Origin: CAYLHS01 sp964594235
GTDB taxonomy: Bacteria > Actinomycetota > Acidimicrobiia > Spongiisociales > UBA4744
DNA: 31,174 bases
Direction: 5' to 3'
Assembly (NCBI GenBank): GCA_964594235.1
Contig: CAZQMF010000016.1
Span: forward strand, 1 to 31,174
Shown: in pieces, positions 6,571-13,973 of the stretch
Numbering within the stretch: position 1 is the stretch's first letter
Layout of the letters: the number at the start of each line of letters is the position of its first letter
Translations under genes and position numbers: made by a program
The notes under the pieces: generated by a model
Database searches by the model: none
What the model was told of the DNA's origin: nothing
The model's input: only the letters and a program-made list of their open reading frames with translations

Positions 6571-8517
6571 CTAACCCAATCCCACGTGCCGCAGGAACGC
6601 CTCGTTGTTCGGTTCTCGTCCGAGGAAGTTCCGCAGGAGGTCCATCGCGTCCTCGGAGCCGCCCTTCTCGAGGATCTCCCTGCGGTACCGCCGACCGACC
6701 TCGGGGCTGCTGACGCCGCCTTCTTCGAACACGGAAAACATGTCGAGGCCGAACACCTGGGACCACAGGTACCCGTAGTAGCCGGCGTCATATCCACCGA
6801 GAAGGTGTCCGAAGCTCGCAGGGAAGAACGTTCTCTCCTGGTGTGGTATCAGGCCAACTGCTTCGGATTCGATGGTGATTCGGTCGAGATCGGAGTGATC
6901 ACCGGGTCCGTGGAGTGCAAGGTCGAGCTTGCCGAACAACACCTGGCGGAGCGTGTCGAGCGCTTCGTTCACGTGCCGAGCGGCAACCAGCGTGTCGAGG
7001 AGACTCTGTGGGATCGTCTCGCCAGTCTCGTGGTGGCGGGCAAACCGTTGGAGGATCTCACTCTTCCAGCACCACTCCTCCATGATCTGTGACGGGGCCT
7101 CGACGAAGTCCCACTCGGTCGACGCTCCGGAGAAGCGGGTGAGCTCCGTGTGCCCGAGTGACATGTGGAGGATGTGGCCGAACTCGTGGAATAGGGTCTC
7201 GAGCTCCGAGTGCTGGAGCAGCGATGGTGAGTCGGCGGTCGGCTTGGTGAAGTTGGCCACGATCGCCGATACGGGGTTCTGATAGGAGCCGTCCCGCAGC
7301 CTGCGGCCGGGTACGAGGTCGAAGGCGGCTGCATGCGTGTACTTGTCCGGCCGGGGGAACAGGTCCGCCATGAAGACGGCGAGGGCTTCACCAGAGTCGG
7401 CGTCCACGATGTCATATGCGACGACATCGGGATGCCACACGGGCACATCACTCCGCTTGCGATATTCGAGGCCGAAGACCTCTGCGGTCAGATCGAGCAG
7501 GCCGTCGATCGCTGCGTCGAGTGGAAGGTACTTGGCGATCTCCTCCTGATCCACTCCGTACTCGGTTCTGCGGAGCTTTGTGTCGTAGTAGCGCCGGTCC
7601 CAGGCTTGGAATTCGGTATCGCCGGTGTCGGCTTCGAGCATCTCCGTCAGGACCGCCAGCTCGTTCTTGCCGAGCTCGGTGAGCGGGTCGACGAGCGATT
7701 CGTAGAATTCGTCGACGATCTTGGGGCTCTTGGCCATCTTGACTTCCATCTGGTAGTCGGCCCACGACGGGAGGTCGAAGAGACCCGCCATCTCGTCCCG
7801 AACCTCGATTGCCTCTTCGAGGACGGAACGGTTCGTGTCTGCCGCCCGGCGATTGAACAGGAACGAGAGTCTTTCGCGAAGGTCGCGTCGATCCGCGTTG
7901 TCCATGAAGGGGATGACATCCGGGTAGGCCATCGTCACCTTGTAGACATCTCCCTCCTTCTGGAGTCGGGAGATGTAGGACTCGGGCAGCCCTGCGAGGT
8001 CGTCGCGGGTGACCTCGAGGATGTCATCGACGTCTGCGATGTTCTTCGAAAACTCGATACCGAGCTCGACCATCCTGTTCTGGAGTTCTTCGAGCCGCTT
8101 CCTACGGTCGTCGGTGAGTTCATGACCGGCCCGTCGGAAGTCCCGAAGGGTGAAGTCGAGGAAACGTCTTCTCTCACCGGTCAGCGAGGCGGCCGCCTCG
8201 GTGGATGCGAGCTCACGGATTGCTTTGTACAGGTCGGTGCGGAAGATGATGCCCACCTGCCACTTCGACAAGGTCTCCTCCGACTCTCGTGCAGCGTCGC
8301 GCGTCGCCTCGTCGGGATGGACGTTTGATAGGAACGGTCCCTGTCCGTAGGCGATGGCCAGAGCGGCGGTGACCTCCTCGATGGGGGCCAGCGTGTTCTC
8401 GTCGGTGCGGTTTCCCTCGACGCCGACTACCTCGGTGATGAGTTGGTCACAACGTACGATGGTGTCGGCGGTCAGGGTCGCGATGGTCTCGGGTGTGACG
8501 GTGGTGTAGTCGAACAT
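6571..8517 (-). CDS. M3-family oligoendopeptidase / oligopeptidase
   Basis: A 648-residue cytoplasmic zinc metallopeptidase that should cleave short peptides. The zinc site HEFGH lies at residues 444-448 (LFHEFGHILHMSL), with the third ligand probably Glu473 in FVEAPSQIMEEW, as in thimet oligopeptidase and Dcp relatives. The long helical N-terminal half is typical of the family. The frame is open for 67 more codons upstream, but those read through a dispersed repeat. The ATG at 8517 is preferred, having a -10-like TATCGT only 7 nt upstream. It appears to be a single-gene unit with its own 3' hairpin. Confidence 0.92.
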   Translation of the reverse strand: MFDYTTVTPETIATLTADTIVRCDQLITEVVGVEGNRTDENTLAPIEEVTAALAIAYGQGPFLSNVHPDEATRDAARESEETLSKWQVGIIFRTDLYKAIRELASTEAAASLTGERRRFLDFTLRDFRRAGHELTDDRRKRLEELQNRMVELGIEFSKNIADVDDILEVTRDDLAGLPESYISRLQKEGDVYKVTMAYPDVIPFMDNADRRDLRERLSFLFNRRAADTNRSVLEEAIEVRDEMAGLFDLPSWADYQMEVKMAKSPKIVDEFYESLVDPLTELGKNELAVLTEMLEADTGDTEFQAWDRRYYDTKLRRTEYGVDQEEIAKYLPLDAAIDGLLDLTAEVFGLEYRKRSDVPVWHPDVVAYDIVDADSGEALAVFMADLFPRPDKYTHAAAFDLVPGRRLRDGSYQNPVSAIVANFTKPTADSPSLLQHSELETLFHEFGHILHMSLGHTELTRFSGASTEWDFVEAPSQIMEEWCWKSEILQRFARHHETGETIPQSLLDTLVAARHVNEALDTLRQVLFGKLDLALHGPGDHSDLDRITIESEAVGLIPHQERTFFPASFGHLLGGYDAGYYGYLWSQVFGLDMFSVFEEGGVSSPEVGRRYRREILEKGGSEDAMDLLRNFLGREPNNEAFLRHVGLG

Positions 8518-8524
8518 CCGGGTG

Positions 8525-8530
8525 ACGATA
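8525..8530 (-). promoter_or_regulatory. Probable -10 box of the M3 peptidase gene
   Basis: On the minus strand TATCGT lies 7 nt before the ATG at 8517, with no Shine-Dalgarno between, consistent with a leaderless transcript. It also supports the shorter start. Confidence 0.4.
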
Positions 8531-8573
8531 CTCGGCCCCGTGTCGTGTGCGGCCGGATCAATGGCTCGCTTCG

Positions 8574-8654
8574 GTTTCCTCCCCCAGGGAGCGCAGCGAC
8601 CGTTGGGGGAGGTGGACTCGGCCAAAGGCCGAGGACGGAGGGGGCCGTTCCCAA
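8574..8654 (-). repeat. GC-rich dispersed intergenic repeat, copy 2
   Basis: Read on the minus strand this copy is nearly identical to the one at 16472-16543. It has CTCCGTCCTCGGCC, the palindrome CTCGGCC-TTT-GGCCGAG, GTCCACCTCCCCCAACGG, and GCTCCCTGGGGGAGGAAAC. The CCTCCCCC/GGGGGAGG outer stem is conserved. It lies between the DUF72 gene 3' end and the M3 peptidase start. Confidence 0.8.
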
Positions 8655-8680
8655 CGACATAGACCGCGCACCACCCCCCT

Positions 8681-8745
8681 ACCCCAGCGGCTTCGCCGCC
8701 GCGGTACTTTCCCCCCAACGTCGCCCTACCGGGCTCCTGGGGGGA
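8681..8745 (-). repeat. Partial copy of the GC-rich repeat
   Basis: Contains the outer stem CCCCCC (8711-8716) with GGGGGG, and the nested palindrome GCCC-TACC-GGGC, with the same flanking AACGTCGCCC word as copy 1. GCGGCTTCGCCGC (8688-8700) is a further small hairpin. The CTCGGCC part is absent. It abuts copy 2, giving a compound repeat block of about 170 bp. Confidence 0.6.
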
Positions 8746-8751
8746 CCAACA

Positions 8752-8768
8752 GGCTCGCGGTGCGAGTC
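8752..8768 (-). terminator. Hairpin next to the DUF72 gene stop
   Basis: On the minus strand GACTCGC and GCGAGCC form a stem (one G-T pair) around ACC, beginning 1 nt after the TAG at 8770-8772. Termination is inferred from position. Confidence 0.5.
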
Positions 8769-8769
8769 G

Positions 8770-9678
8770 CTACTCGCTGAGCCCGTCCAGCAGCCCGGCA
8801 AGCATTCGCGCCGACCTGATCCCGTAGTCGGCGTAGCAGTTGTTCATCAGCAGGTGAACCTCGTCGGCTTCCCGCCTGAGCCGTTCGATTCGGGGGAGCC
8901 AGTCTTGAAGCTCCTCCTGCCGGTAGTCGTAGCGGAAGCGTTCGGCCGCTCCGATGCCCCTGCGCTCCCAGTTCTCCGAGTTCCGTCCATGGAACCGAAC
9001 GTGGGCGATGGGTGCGGTGACTGCAGTGACCGGAGGTACGGAACTCCTGAATCCCTGCGGCTCGTCCACACAGACGTAGGAGAGTCGGTGGTCGCTGAGG
9101 AGGCCGAGGGTCGAGTCGATGTGTTCGTCGTCCATCCACGTCCCCTGTCGGAACTCCACAGCTACATCGAACTCGGAGAGCTGATCTGCTGCCCACGCCA
9201 GGTAGCCGAACGATCCACGAGACGGCCCGACGTACGGAGGGAACTGGAGGAGGATCGTGCCGAGCTTGCCTGCCGAGTGCAGCGGCATGAGAGCTTCGGC
9301 GAACCTGTGGAAGGCCTCGGCGACGAACTCACGTGGGAGATCTCGGGCGTACACATTGCGCTTCTCCGCCAGCTCGGCTGGGAGTTCCTCTCTGAGATCC
9401 TTCCAGAGCGTTCGTGGGGGAGTTGGGTGCTGGGTCAGGAGACGGAATGCCTTGATGTCGAATGCGAATTTGGGCGGTGTCCGCTGTACCCATAGCCCTG
9501 CGGTCCGCTCACTTGGGGGTCCGTAGTAGGTGGAGTCCACCTCGACGATCGGGAATTGATCGGCGTAGTAGCGAAGGCGCTCCTCGGCCGTGCCGGTCCC
9601 CGGCGGATAGAAAGCACCGGAGTCGAGGAGCGTCTTGTCCGTCCAGGAGCAGGTTCCGACGAGGGTGCGAGCGGTCAC
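8770..9678 (-). CDS. DUF72 (YecE-family) protein
   Basis: A 302-residue TIM-barrel-like protein of the widespread DUF72 family, whose biochemical role is not established. Family hallmarks are the N-terminal GTCSWTDKTLLDSGAFYPP, VEVDSTYYGPPSERT, FAFDIKAFRLLTQHP, LLQFPPYV, VEFRQGTW and the C-terminal MNNCYADYGIRSA segment. Length is normal. The start is GTG with a TACCCT box 6 nt upstream. It is divergent from the SnoaL-like gene across 47 bp. I can assign no substrate. Confidence 0.93.
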   Translation of the reverse strand: MTARTLVGTCSWTDKTLLDSGAFYPPGTGTAEERLRYYADQFPIVEVDSTYYGPPSERTAGLWVQRTPPKFAFDIKAFRLLTQHPTPPRTLWKDLREELPAELAEKRNVYARDLPREFVAEAFHRFAEALMPLHSAGKLGTILLQFPPYVGPSRGSFGYLAWAADQLSEFDVAVEFRQGTWMDDEHIDSTLGLLSDHRLSYVCVDEPQGFRSSVPPVTAVTAPIAHVRFHGRNSENWERRGIGAAERFRYDYRQEELQDWLPRIERLRREADEVHLLMNNCYADYGIRSARMLAGLLDGLSE

Positions 9679-9684
9679 GGCCCC

Positions 9685-9690
9685 AGGGTA
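9685..9690 (-). promoter_or_regulatory. Probable -10 box of the DUF72 gene
   Basis: Minus-strand TACCCT lies exactly 6 nt before the GTG start at 9678, suggesting a leaderless transcript. It shares a 47-bp divergent region with the -10 box of the next gene. Confidence 0.45.
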
Positions 9691-9713
9691 CGCGGGCCCG
9701 GTCCGAGCTGTGC

Positions 9714-9719
9714 GAGAAT
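9714..9719 (+). promoter_or_regulatory. Probable -10 box of the SnoaL-like gene
   Basis: GAGAAT lies 6 nt before the ATG at 9726, the same spacing as in several other single-gene units here. No Shine-Dalgarno is present. The first base departs from the TANNNT pattern, so confidence is modest. Confidence 0.4.
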
Positions 9720-9725
9720 CGTCCC

Positions 9726-10115
9726 ATGGAGCATCCGGGAATCGACCGCATCAAGAATGGGTACCGGCACTTCGCCGAAGGTCACCACGAGGAGTTCGGG
9801 CGGCTGTTCGCGGCCGACGCCGTGTGGCACGTGCGCGGTGACACGCCACTGGCCGGCGACAAAGTGGGTCGAGACGCGATCTGCTCGTTCCTGCGGACGC
9901 TCGCCGAGGACACCCACGAATCCTTCATGATCGAGGTTCACGACGTGCTGGCCAACGACGAGCACACCGTGGTCCTGGCTCACACGACGGCCAAGACGGA
10001 CGAGGGCACCTACACGGCCGACGAAGTGCACGTGTTCCGGACGAGAGACGGCGAGATCACCGAGGCGTGGGGCTTCACGTCCGACCCGTCGGGATGTGGA
10101 AAGTTCTGGTTTTGA
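9726..10115 (+). CDS. SnoaL-like / NTF2-fold protein
   Basis: A 129-residue single-domain protein with the pattern of the SnoaL-like cone fold: an N-terminal helix, then FGRLFAADAVWHVRGD, GRDAICSFLRTLAED, and C-terminal strands with HVFRTRDGEITEAWGF. Members bind small hydrophobic molecules and include isomerases and cyclases as well as many of unknown function. The frame is open far upstream, but the ATG at 9726 is preferred because earlier codons overlap the divergent DUF72 gene and a promoter-like box lies 6 nt before it. No substrate can be inferred. Confidence 0.88.
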   Translation: MEHPGIDRIKNGYRHFAEGHHEEFGRLFAADAVWHVRGDTPLAGDKVGRDAICSFLRTLAEDTHESFMIEVHDVLANDEHTVVLAHTTAKTDEGTYTADEVHVFRTRDGEITEAWGFTSDPSGCGKFWF

Positions 10116-10121
10116 GGCCGA

Positions 10122-10138
10122 GGCGGACTTCGTCCGCC
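10122..10138 (+). terminator. Hairpin after the SnoaL-like gene
   Basis: GGCGGAC and GTCCGCC form a perfect 7-bp stem around TTC, 6 nt after the TGA. GTACCTGGTAC (10146-10156) and CGCGACC (10156-10162) follow; both words recur in the other 3' elements. The rest of the gap to 10300 shows no gene. Confidence 0.6.
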
Positions 10139-10300
10139 GAACCTAGTACCTGGTACGCGACCGTTGCCCACCGACAGACTGCAGGGCGAGCCGTACCCGC
10201 TCCCCGCCTGAACGTGTTCGCTCACCCCATCGCGACACGAGGTACATGTCGGCGGCTACACAGCTGGGTTGTCGAGAGCGAACGGGTTCGTCAACGGTGT

Positions 10301-10350
10301 CTTACCGACAACTGAAAACCGAGAACTGACAACGGCTCGCGAAGCGAGCC
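10301..10350 (-). repeat. 3' element of the thioredoxin-like gene: hairpin plus heptads
   Basis: In the direction of the minus-strand gene, the TGA is followed with no gap by the perfect hairpin GGCTCGC-TTC-GCGAGCC (10334-10350). About five 7-bp units follow (GTTGT, CAGTTCT, CGGTTTT, CAGTTGT, CGGTAAG). The hairpin is identical to the one at 20100-20116. The T-rich units right after a hairpin resemble an intrinsic terminator tail. Confidence 0.75.
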
Positions 10351-10761
10351 TCAGTCGCCGGCGGGTTCGGCGCCGTTGGTAACGAGCAGACGGCGAAGCT
10401 GAGCCTTCTGTACCACGCCGGTGGTTCTGAAGCGTTGGGTGATTTTCTCGCTGGGCTCTTCACCGCGCTGGCGGGCCTTGCGTTGGGACCGTTCCGAGAT
10501 CCCGAACAGAACGAAGGTAGGCGTTCCTTTGATCTTGAACCGCTGGGCGGCGCCGGGAACCCGGCCGACGTTCACCTTGAGCACGTGAGCGGAGCCGCGA
10601 AACTCGTGGGCGAGCTCGTCGATCGTCCCGTCCATCGCTTTGCACGCGGGGCACGAGAATTGCATGAAATCGATCAGGACCGGCTTGCCGTCATCGGCGA
10701 AGCCATCGATCTGCTCGACGCTCTTGACGTTGATCGCTTTGGCGCGTTTACGGAATGCCAT
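10351..10761 (-). CDS. Thioredoxin-like protein with a CPAC motif
   Basis: A 136-residue thioredoxin-fold protein without a signal peptide, so probably cytoplasmic. The redox motif is Cys37-Pro-Ala-Cys40 in FMQFSCPACKAMDG, in place of the classical WCGPC. The cis-proline loop KGTPTFVLF is intact, so redox activity is expected. An unusually basic insertion (SERSQRKARQRGEEPSEKI) and a basic C-terminal region follow the last strand. It probably reduces or exchanges disulfides; the partner is unknown. The gap on its 5' side is entirely repeats, so its promoter lies within or beside repeat DNA. Confidence 0.87.
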   Translation of the reverse strand: MAFRKRAKAINVKSVEQIDGFADDGKPVLIDFMQFSCPACKAMDGTIDELAHEFRGSAHVLKVNVGRVPGAAQRFKIKGTPTFVLFGISERSQRKARQRGEEPSEKITQRFRTTGVVQKAQLRRLLVTNGAEPAGD

Positions 10762-11077
10762 GACCGGGGCCGCAGTATGGCCGAATTCCGAGACAAGGTC
10801 GAATGAGCCTCGCTCCGCTCGCTGTCTTCAGTCCCCAGCAGACAGCTCACAGCGAACAGCCGACAGTCGGCGCGCAACCTGGGAGACCATGAGACCATTT
10901 CGACCCGATTGCTCCGCTTTCTGGCTGTCGACTGTTGACTGTTGGCTCACGACTGACGACTGATACTCCGGCGCCGGCTCGCCGGTTATCGGTTCTTTCG
11001 GTAGGACACTCGCCGCGAGGTTCCGGGTTGTTCTGGGCCGCGTGCTTGCTGATGACTGAAGACTGAAGACTCCAGTT
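10762..11077. repeat. Gap made mostly of heptad arrays, with one complete 3' element
   Basis: No gene is seen in these 316 bases. Four in-phase arrays of 7-bp units occupy much of it. At 10829-10870 there are six plus-strand CAGYNNN units. At 10921-10962 six units end in CTG or CTC (the opposite orientation). At 10983-11005 lie CGGTTAT, CGGTTCT and CGGTAGG. At 11045-11072 four units run in the direction of the TPM gene. The third array is preceded by a hairpin (10968-10985, CCGGCG/CGCCGG) and ends in the conserved block 10999-11022. It is therefore a complete plus-strand element with no plus-strand gene before it. Confidence 0.75.
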
Positions 11078-13378
11078 CTACCAGCCTCCTCCACCACCGT
11101 GACCGCCTCCACCGAACCCGCCTCCGCCGAAGCCTCCGCCTCCGCCGAAGCCTCCGAATCCGCCACTGCCCCAGCTGCCACCTCCACTGTGACCTCCGAA
11201 ACCGCCGCCGAATCCACCCCCTCCACCGAAGCCTCCGAACCATGAGTTGCGGTGTTGCGACCAGGAGCGGTCCCGGTAGATGGGATGCCAGCCGAGCGCG
11301 TGGTCGACGCCTCTCGTGATGACCCAGTGGTAGTAGAAGAGCGTAAAGGGGTCGAACACTCCGAGGTCTCTTGGAAGTGGGCGCCCACTCCACGTGTCGG
11401 TCTGTGCCGAAGTGCCGGCGTGGGCCAGCTCAGGGGCGTACCGGTCGGCATCGTCGATCGACGAGCGCTCGAGTGCCTGTCGCTGGGCCGCATAGGCGAG
11501 CGCGAACGCGCGGGGGCCTCTGGGATCGGAGGCGCCGAACGCGGCCGCAGTGTCGGCATATGAGCCGGTCAGGCCGAGATCCGCGAGTACCTTCCGAGCT
11601 TCCAGCCAGCGATCGAGGGCTCGTGCAGGCTCGAGCGACACGGCGAGGATGGCCGCGATGGTGCGACGGACATCGCCTTCGACACCGGTCCTGGCGAGTT
11701 GATCGGCGAGCTGGGTGTACGACTCGACAGCACGATCTCCGTTCCTCACCAAGGTCGCTGCAATCGAGATGGGCAGGCCGAGACGGCTTGCCTCGTCGCG
11801 TACCCGCTCGATGCTGTCGCGATCGGTCAGGCCGGCGATGGCCAGCTCGACCGCCTCGACCGGCTCGTACCCGAGTCGTCGTGCCTTGTGGTAGGCATCG
11901 AGGAACTCATCGACGTCGTCGTTGTTGAGGAGGAGGAACGCAGCGACGGCCGGCAGCTCGAGGCCGTCCTGTCGCAGGTCGGAACCCTTCTGCTCGATCT
12001 CTATCCGGATCTGCTCAAACCGGCTGACCGCTTCTTCTGGATCCTCGGTGAGATCCGCCAGAGCAACAGCGACCGCCGGCCGCGCCAGCGAATCTGGGAG
12101 CTTGCCGTAGATCGTTTCCAGGCGGTCCGACTTGGTCTGGGCTGTGCCGTAGGCATCCTGCATTGCCTGGACCGACGTCTCGAGCGGATCGGAAGGTGTC
12201 AGCACGGGTCCCGCCTGGAGGAAACGGAGGCCGAAGTCGTTCACCACTGCCGGCCCGAGTGGCGTGGCAACCGCCGAGTCCGACAGGGAGATCGCCATCT
12301 TGCGCCGTGCTTCGGCGATGCGATACGGCCGCAACGCATCCACCACGGATCGGAGGTGCGAGCGGGCGACATCGAATGCTGCATCGTCGGGTGCGTTGAG
12401 TACGTCGGTTGTCGTCTGCTGGAGGGAGTCTTCGAGGACGGGCTGCTCGCCGGTCACGCGCAGCTCGAGGGGGATCTCCGTCGAGAGCTTGTCCTTGTCG
12501 AACACGTCGATCGCCCGATGCACCCACAACGCCTCGAGGGCAGGTTGGGGGGCGGTAGGCGCACCGCCCTGGATAGCCCTGAGCGCCCGCAACGCATCTG
12601 CGGTAGACACCGATGGTGCGGAGGTCGGTGGTGAAACGGTCAACTCCTCCGGCAGCGTCAGTTCCTGCCCGGAGGGCCGTAGACGGGCGAGTTCACCGTC
12701 GACGAGGTCCTTTCGACGCTTCTTCTCCAAGGCCGCGCGATCTCGTCGAGATCTGGCCGATCCCGTGGTGACCAGCGCCAGTCCGGTTCCGACAATGATG
12801 GCTCCGAGCACGATGCCAGGGATGGGACTCTCGGACGGTTGCGACGTGGGCGTGGTCGGCAGTGGCACACTCGTCGCCGGTGGGGAGGTCTCTCCACTGA
12901 ACAGGTCTCCCAGTCCGTTGAGCATGGCCGAGATACCTCCGTCGAAGTCACCCACCTGGAAGTAGGGGGTCGCCAGAGATGAGATGTCGTCGAGTTGCGA
13001 GTTCGTGACGTCGACACCGCTTCCCGTCTCGATGGCGATCCGGCGGTCGGCCAGGTCGACGAGGATGACGATCCCATCGTTGTTCTGCGCGCTCCCGACA
13101 CCCCACGTGTTGCCGATCTCCTGCGCGAGTTCATTCGGTGTCGACGAGCCACTGTCGGGAACCACGACGACGGCGATCTCGTGGCCGTACGTGGCGACGA
13201 GCTGGCCCACCTGATCTTCGAGGGCGGCGTCGTTGGTGATGACGTCGGCAGTGTCGGTGACCCACCCATCACAGGTGATTCCCTGGACCGGCGGGCAGGT
13301 GGGCGAGGTCTGGGCGAATGCCACGCCTCCGGGCACGAGAATGGCGAGAGCGACGATGATGGCAAGGAGGTACTTCAC
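11078..13378 (-). CDS. TPM-domain membrane protein with a Gly-rich tail
   Basis: A 766-residue exported protein. It has a signal peptide (MKYLLAIIVALAILVPG, ending near AFA-Q), a TPM (YgcG) domain at about 35-160 with WVTDTADVIT and NNDGIVILVDLADRRIAI, and a Pro/Ser/Thr linker. A membrane helix follows near 190-210 (IPGIVLGAIIVGTGLAL), then a long helical cytoplasmic region of about 480 residues. The tail has roughly 50 residues of Gly/Phe/His-rich low complexity. TPM domains are linked to membrane-protein repair and photosystem turnover elsewhere, but the bacterial role is unclear. The start is GTG. The tail's GGFGG repetition makes its true length prone to assembly error. Confidence 0.9.
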   Translation of the reverse strand: MKYLLAIIVALAILVPGGVAFAQTSPTCPPVQGITCDGWVTDTADVITNDAALEDQVGQLVATYGHEIAVVVVPDSGSSTPNELAQEIGNTWGVGSAQNNDGIVILVDLADRRIAIETGSGVDVTNSQLDDISSLATPYFQVGDFDGGISAMLNGLGDLFSGETSPPATSVPLPTTPTSQPSESPIPGIVLGAIIVGTGLALVTTGSARSRRDRAALEKKRRKDLVDGELARLRPSGQELTLPEELTVSPPTSAPSVSTADALRALRAIQGGAPTAPQPALEALWVHRAIDVFDKDKLSTEIPLELRVTGEQPVLEDSLQQTTTDVLNAPDDAAFDVARSHLRSVVDALRPYRIAEARRKMAISLSDSAVATPLGPAVVNDFGLRFLQAGPVLTPSDPLETSVQAMQDAYGTAQTKSDRLETIYGKLPDSLARPAVAVALADLTEDPEEAVSRFEQIRIEIEQKGSDLRQDGLELPAVAAFLLLNNDDVDEFLDAYHKARRLGYEPVEAVELAIAGLTDRDSIERVRDEASRLGLPISIAATLVRNGDRAVESYTQLADQLARTGVEGDVRRTIAAILAVSLEPARALDRWLEARKVLADLGLTGSYADTAAAFGASDPRGPRAFALAYAAQRQALERSSIDDADRYAPELAHAGTSAQTDTWSGRPLPRDLGVFDPFTLFYYHWVITRGVDHALGWHPIYRDRSWSQHRNSWFGGFGGGGGFGGGFGGHSGGGSWGSGGFGGFGGGGGFGGGGFGGGGHGGGGGW

Positions 13379-13443
13379 GGCGACCCTGAGACTACTTCGG
13401 CGGGATGAACCACCATCATCGGAGATCGATTTGAGATCGCACC

Positions 13444-13469
13444 GTAACTTCTGGCATGTATAGCTCGTC
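13444..13469 (+). promoter_or_regulatory. Possible ECF-type promoter of the sigma factor gene
   Basis: GTAAC (13444-13448) and CGTC (13466-13469) are separated by 17 nt, the AAC-N17-CGTC layout common for group IV sigma promoters. Autoregulation of the sigma operon is inferred. A transcript starting about 7 nt after CGTC would begin at the GTG at 13476. Confidence 0.35.
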
Positions 13470-13487
13470 TCGTAGGTGGAACACGCA

Positions 13488-13973
13488 GTGAGGGACAGGA
13501 ATGATGTGGATGCGAGCGCAACGATCGAGGCGTTCTACCGAGATCATGCCGGTGACGTGCTGGCATACCTGGTGTGGCTCAGCCGAGATCCGCAGAGGGC
13601 CGAGGATCTGATGCACGACACGTTTGTCAGAGCGACGCGTGCTCTCGGAGGCTATCGAGGAGGAAGCCCGAGATCGTGGCTGTGTGCGATCGCCCGGTCG
13701 ACCTTCCTGGATGACAATCGGCGAAGGAAGGAGATGCCGGCCATCGAGGTCGAAGAAGGCCATGACGATCCCGATGTCGCCGAGATCGATGCTGTACGGA
13801 GTGTCTTGGTGACGTTGCCGGAGGCACAGCGGTCGGCCCTGCTGCTTCGTGACATGGTTGGTCTCTCCTATGACGAGGTTGCGGAAACGCTGGGCAAGAG
13901 CCTGGGGGCAACAAAAGTCTTGATCCACCGAGCGCGGGCCGGATTCCGCGCTCGATATGAGGAGAGTGAGTGA
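13488..13973 (+). CDS. ECF (group IV) RNA polymerase sigma factor
   Basis: A 161-residue sigma-70-family factor made of regions 2 and 4 only. Region 2 shows IEAFYRDHAGDVLAYL and AEDLMHDTFVRATRAL; region 4 shows LPEAQRSALLLRDMVGLSYDEVAETL followed by the recognition helix. It should direct RNA polymerase to a small stress regulon. The start is uncertain. The GTG at 13488 has an AGGTGGA 7 nt upstream, whereas the GTG at 13476 would suit a leaderless message from the ECF-like promoter. Its TGA overlaps the next ATG (TGATG), tying it to a membrane anti-sigma factor that would hold it inactive. Confidence 0.93.
   Translation: MRDRNDVDASATIEAFYRDHAGDVLAYLVWLSRDPQRAEDLMHDTFVRATRALGGYRGGSPRSWLCAIARSTFLDDNRRRKEMPAIEVEEGHDDPDVAEIDAVRSVLVTLPEAQRSALLLRDMVGLSYDEVAETLGKSLGATKVLIHRARAGFRARYEESE

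Noticed and set aside
8518..8718. A longer N-terminus (67 extra codons) for the M3 peptidase
   Set aside because: The extra codons run through a dispersed repeat and match nothing in the family. The ATG at 8517 has a promoter-like box 7 nt upstream.
10829..10870. Simple microsatellite slippage as full explanation for the heptads
   Set aside because: Units keep the CAG core but vary in other positions, occur in both orientations, and are joined to hairpins and a conserved end block at separate loci, so slippage alone is not enough.
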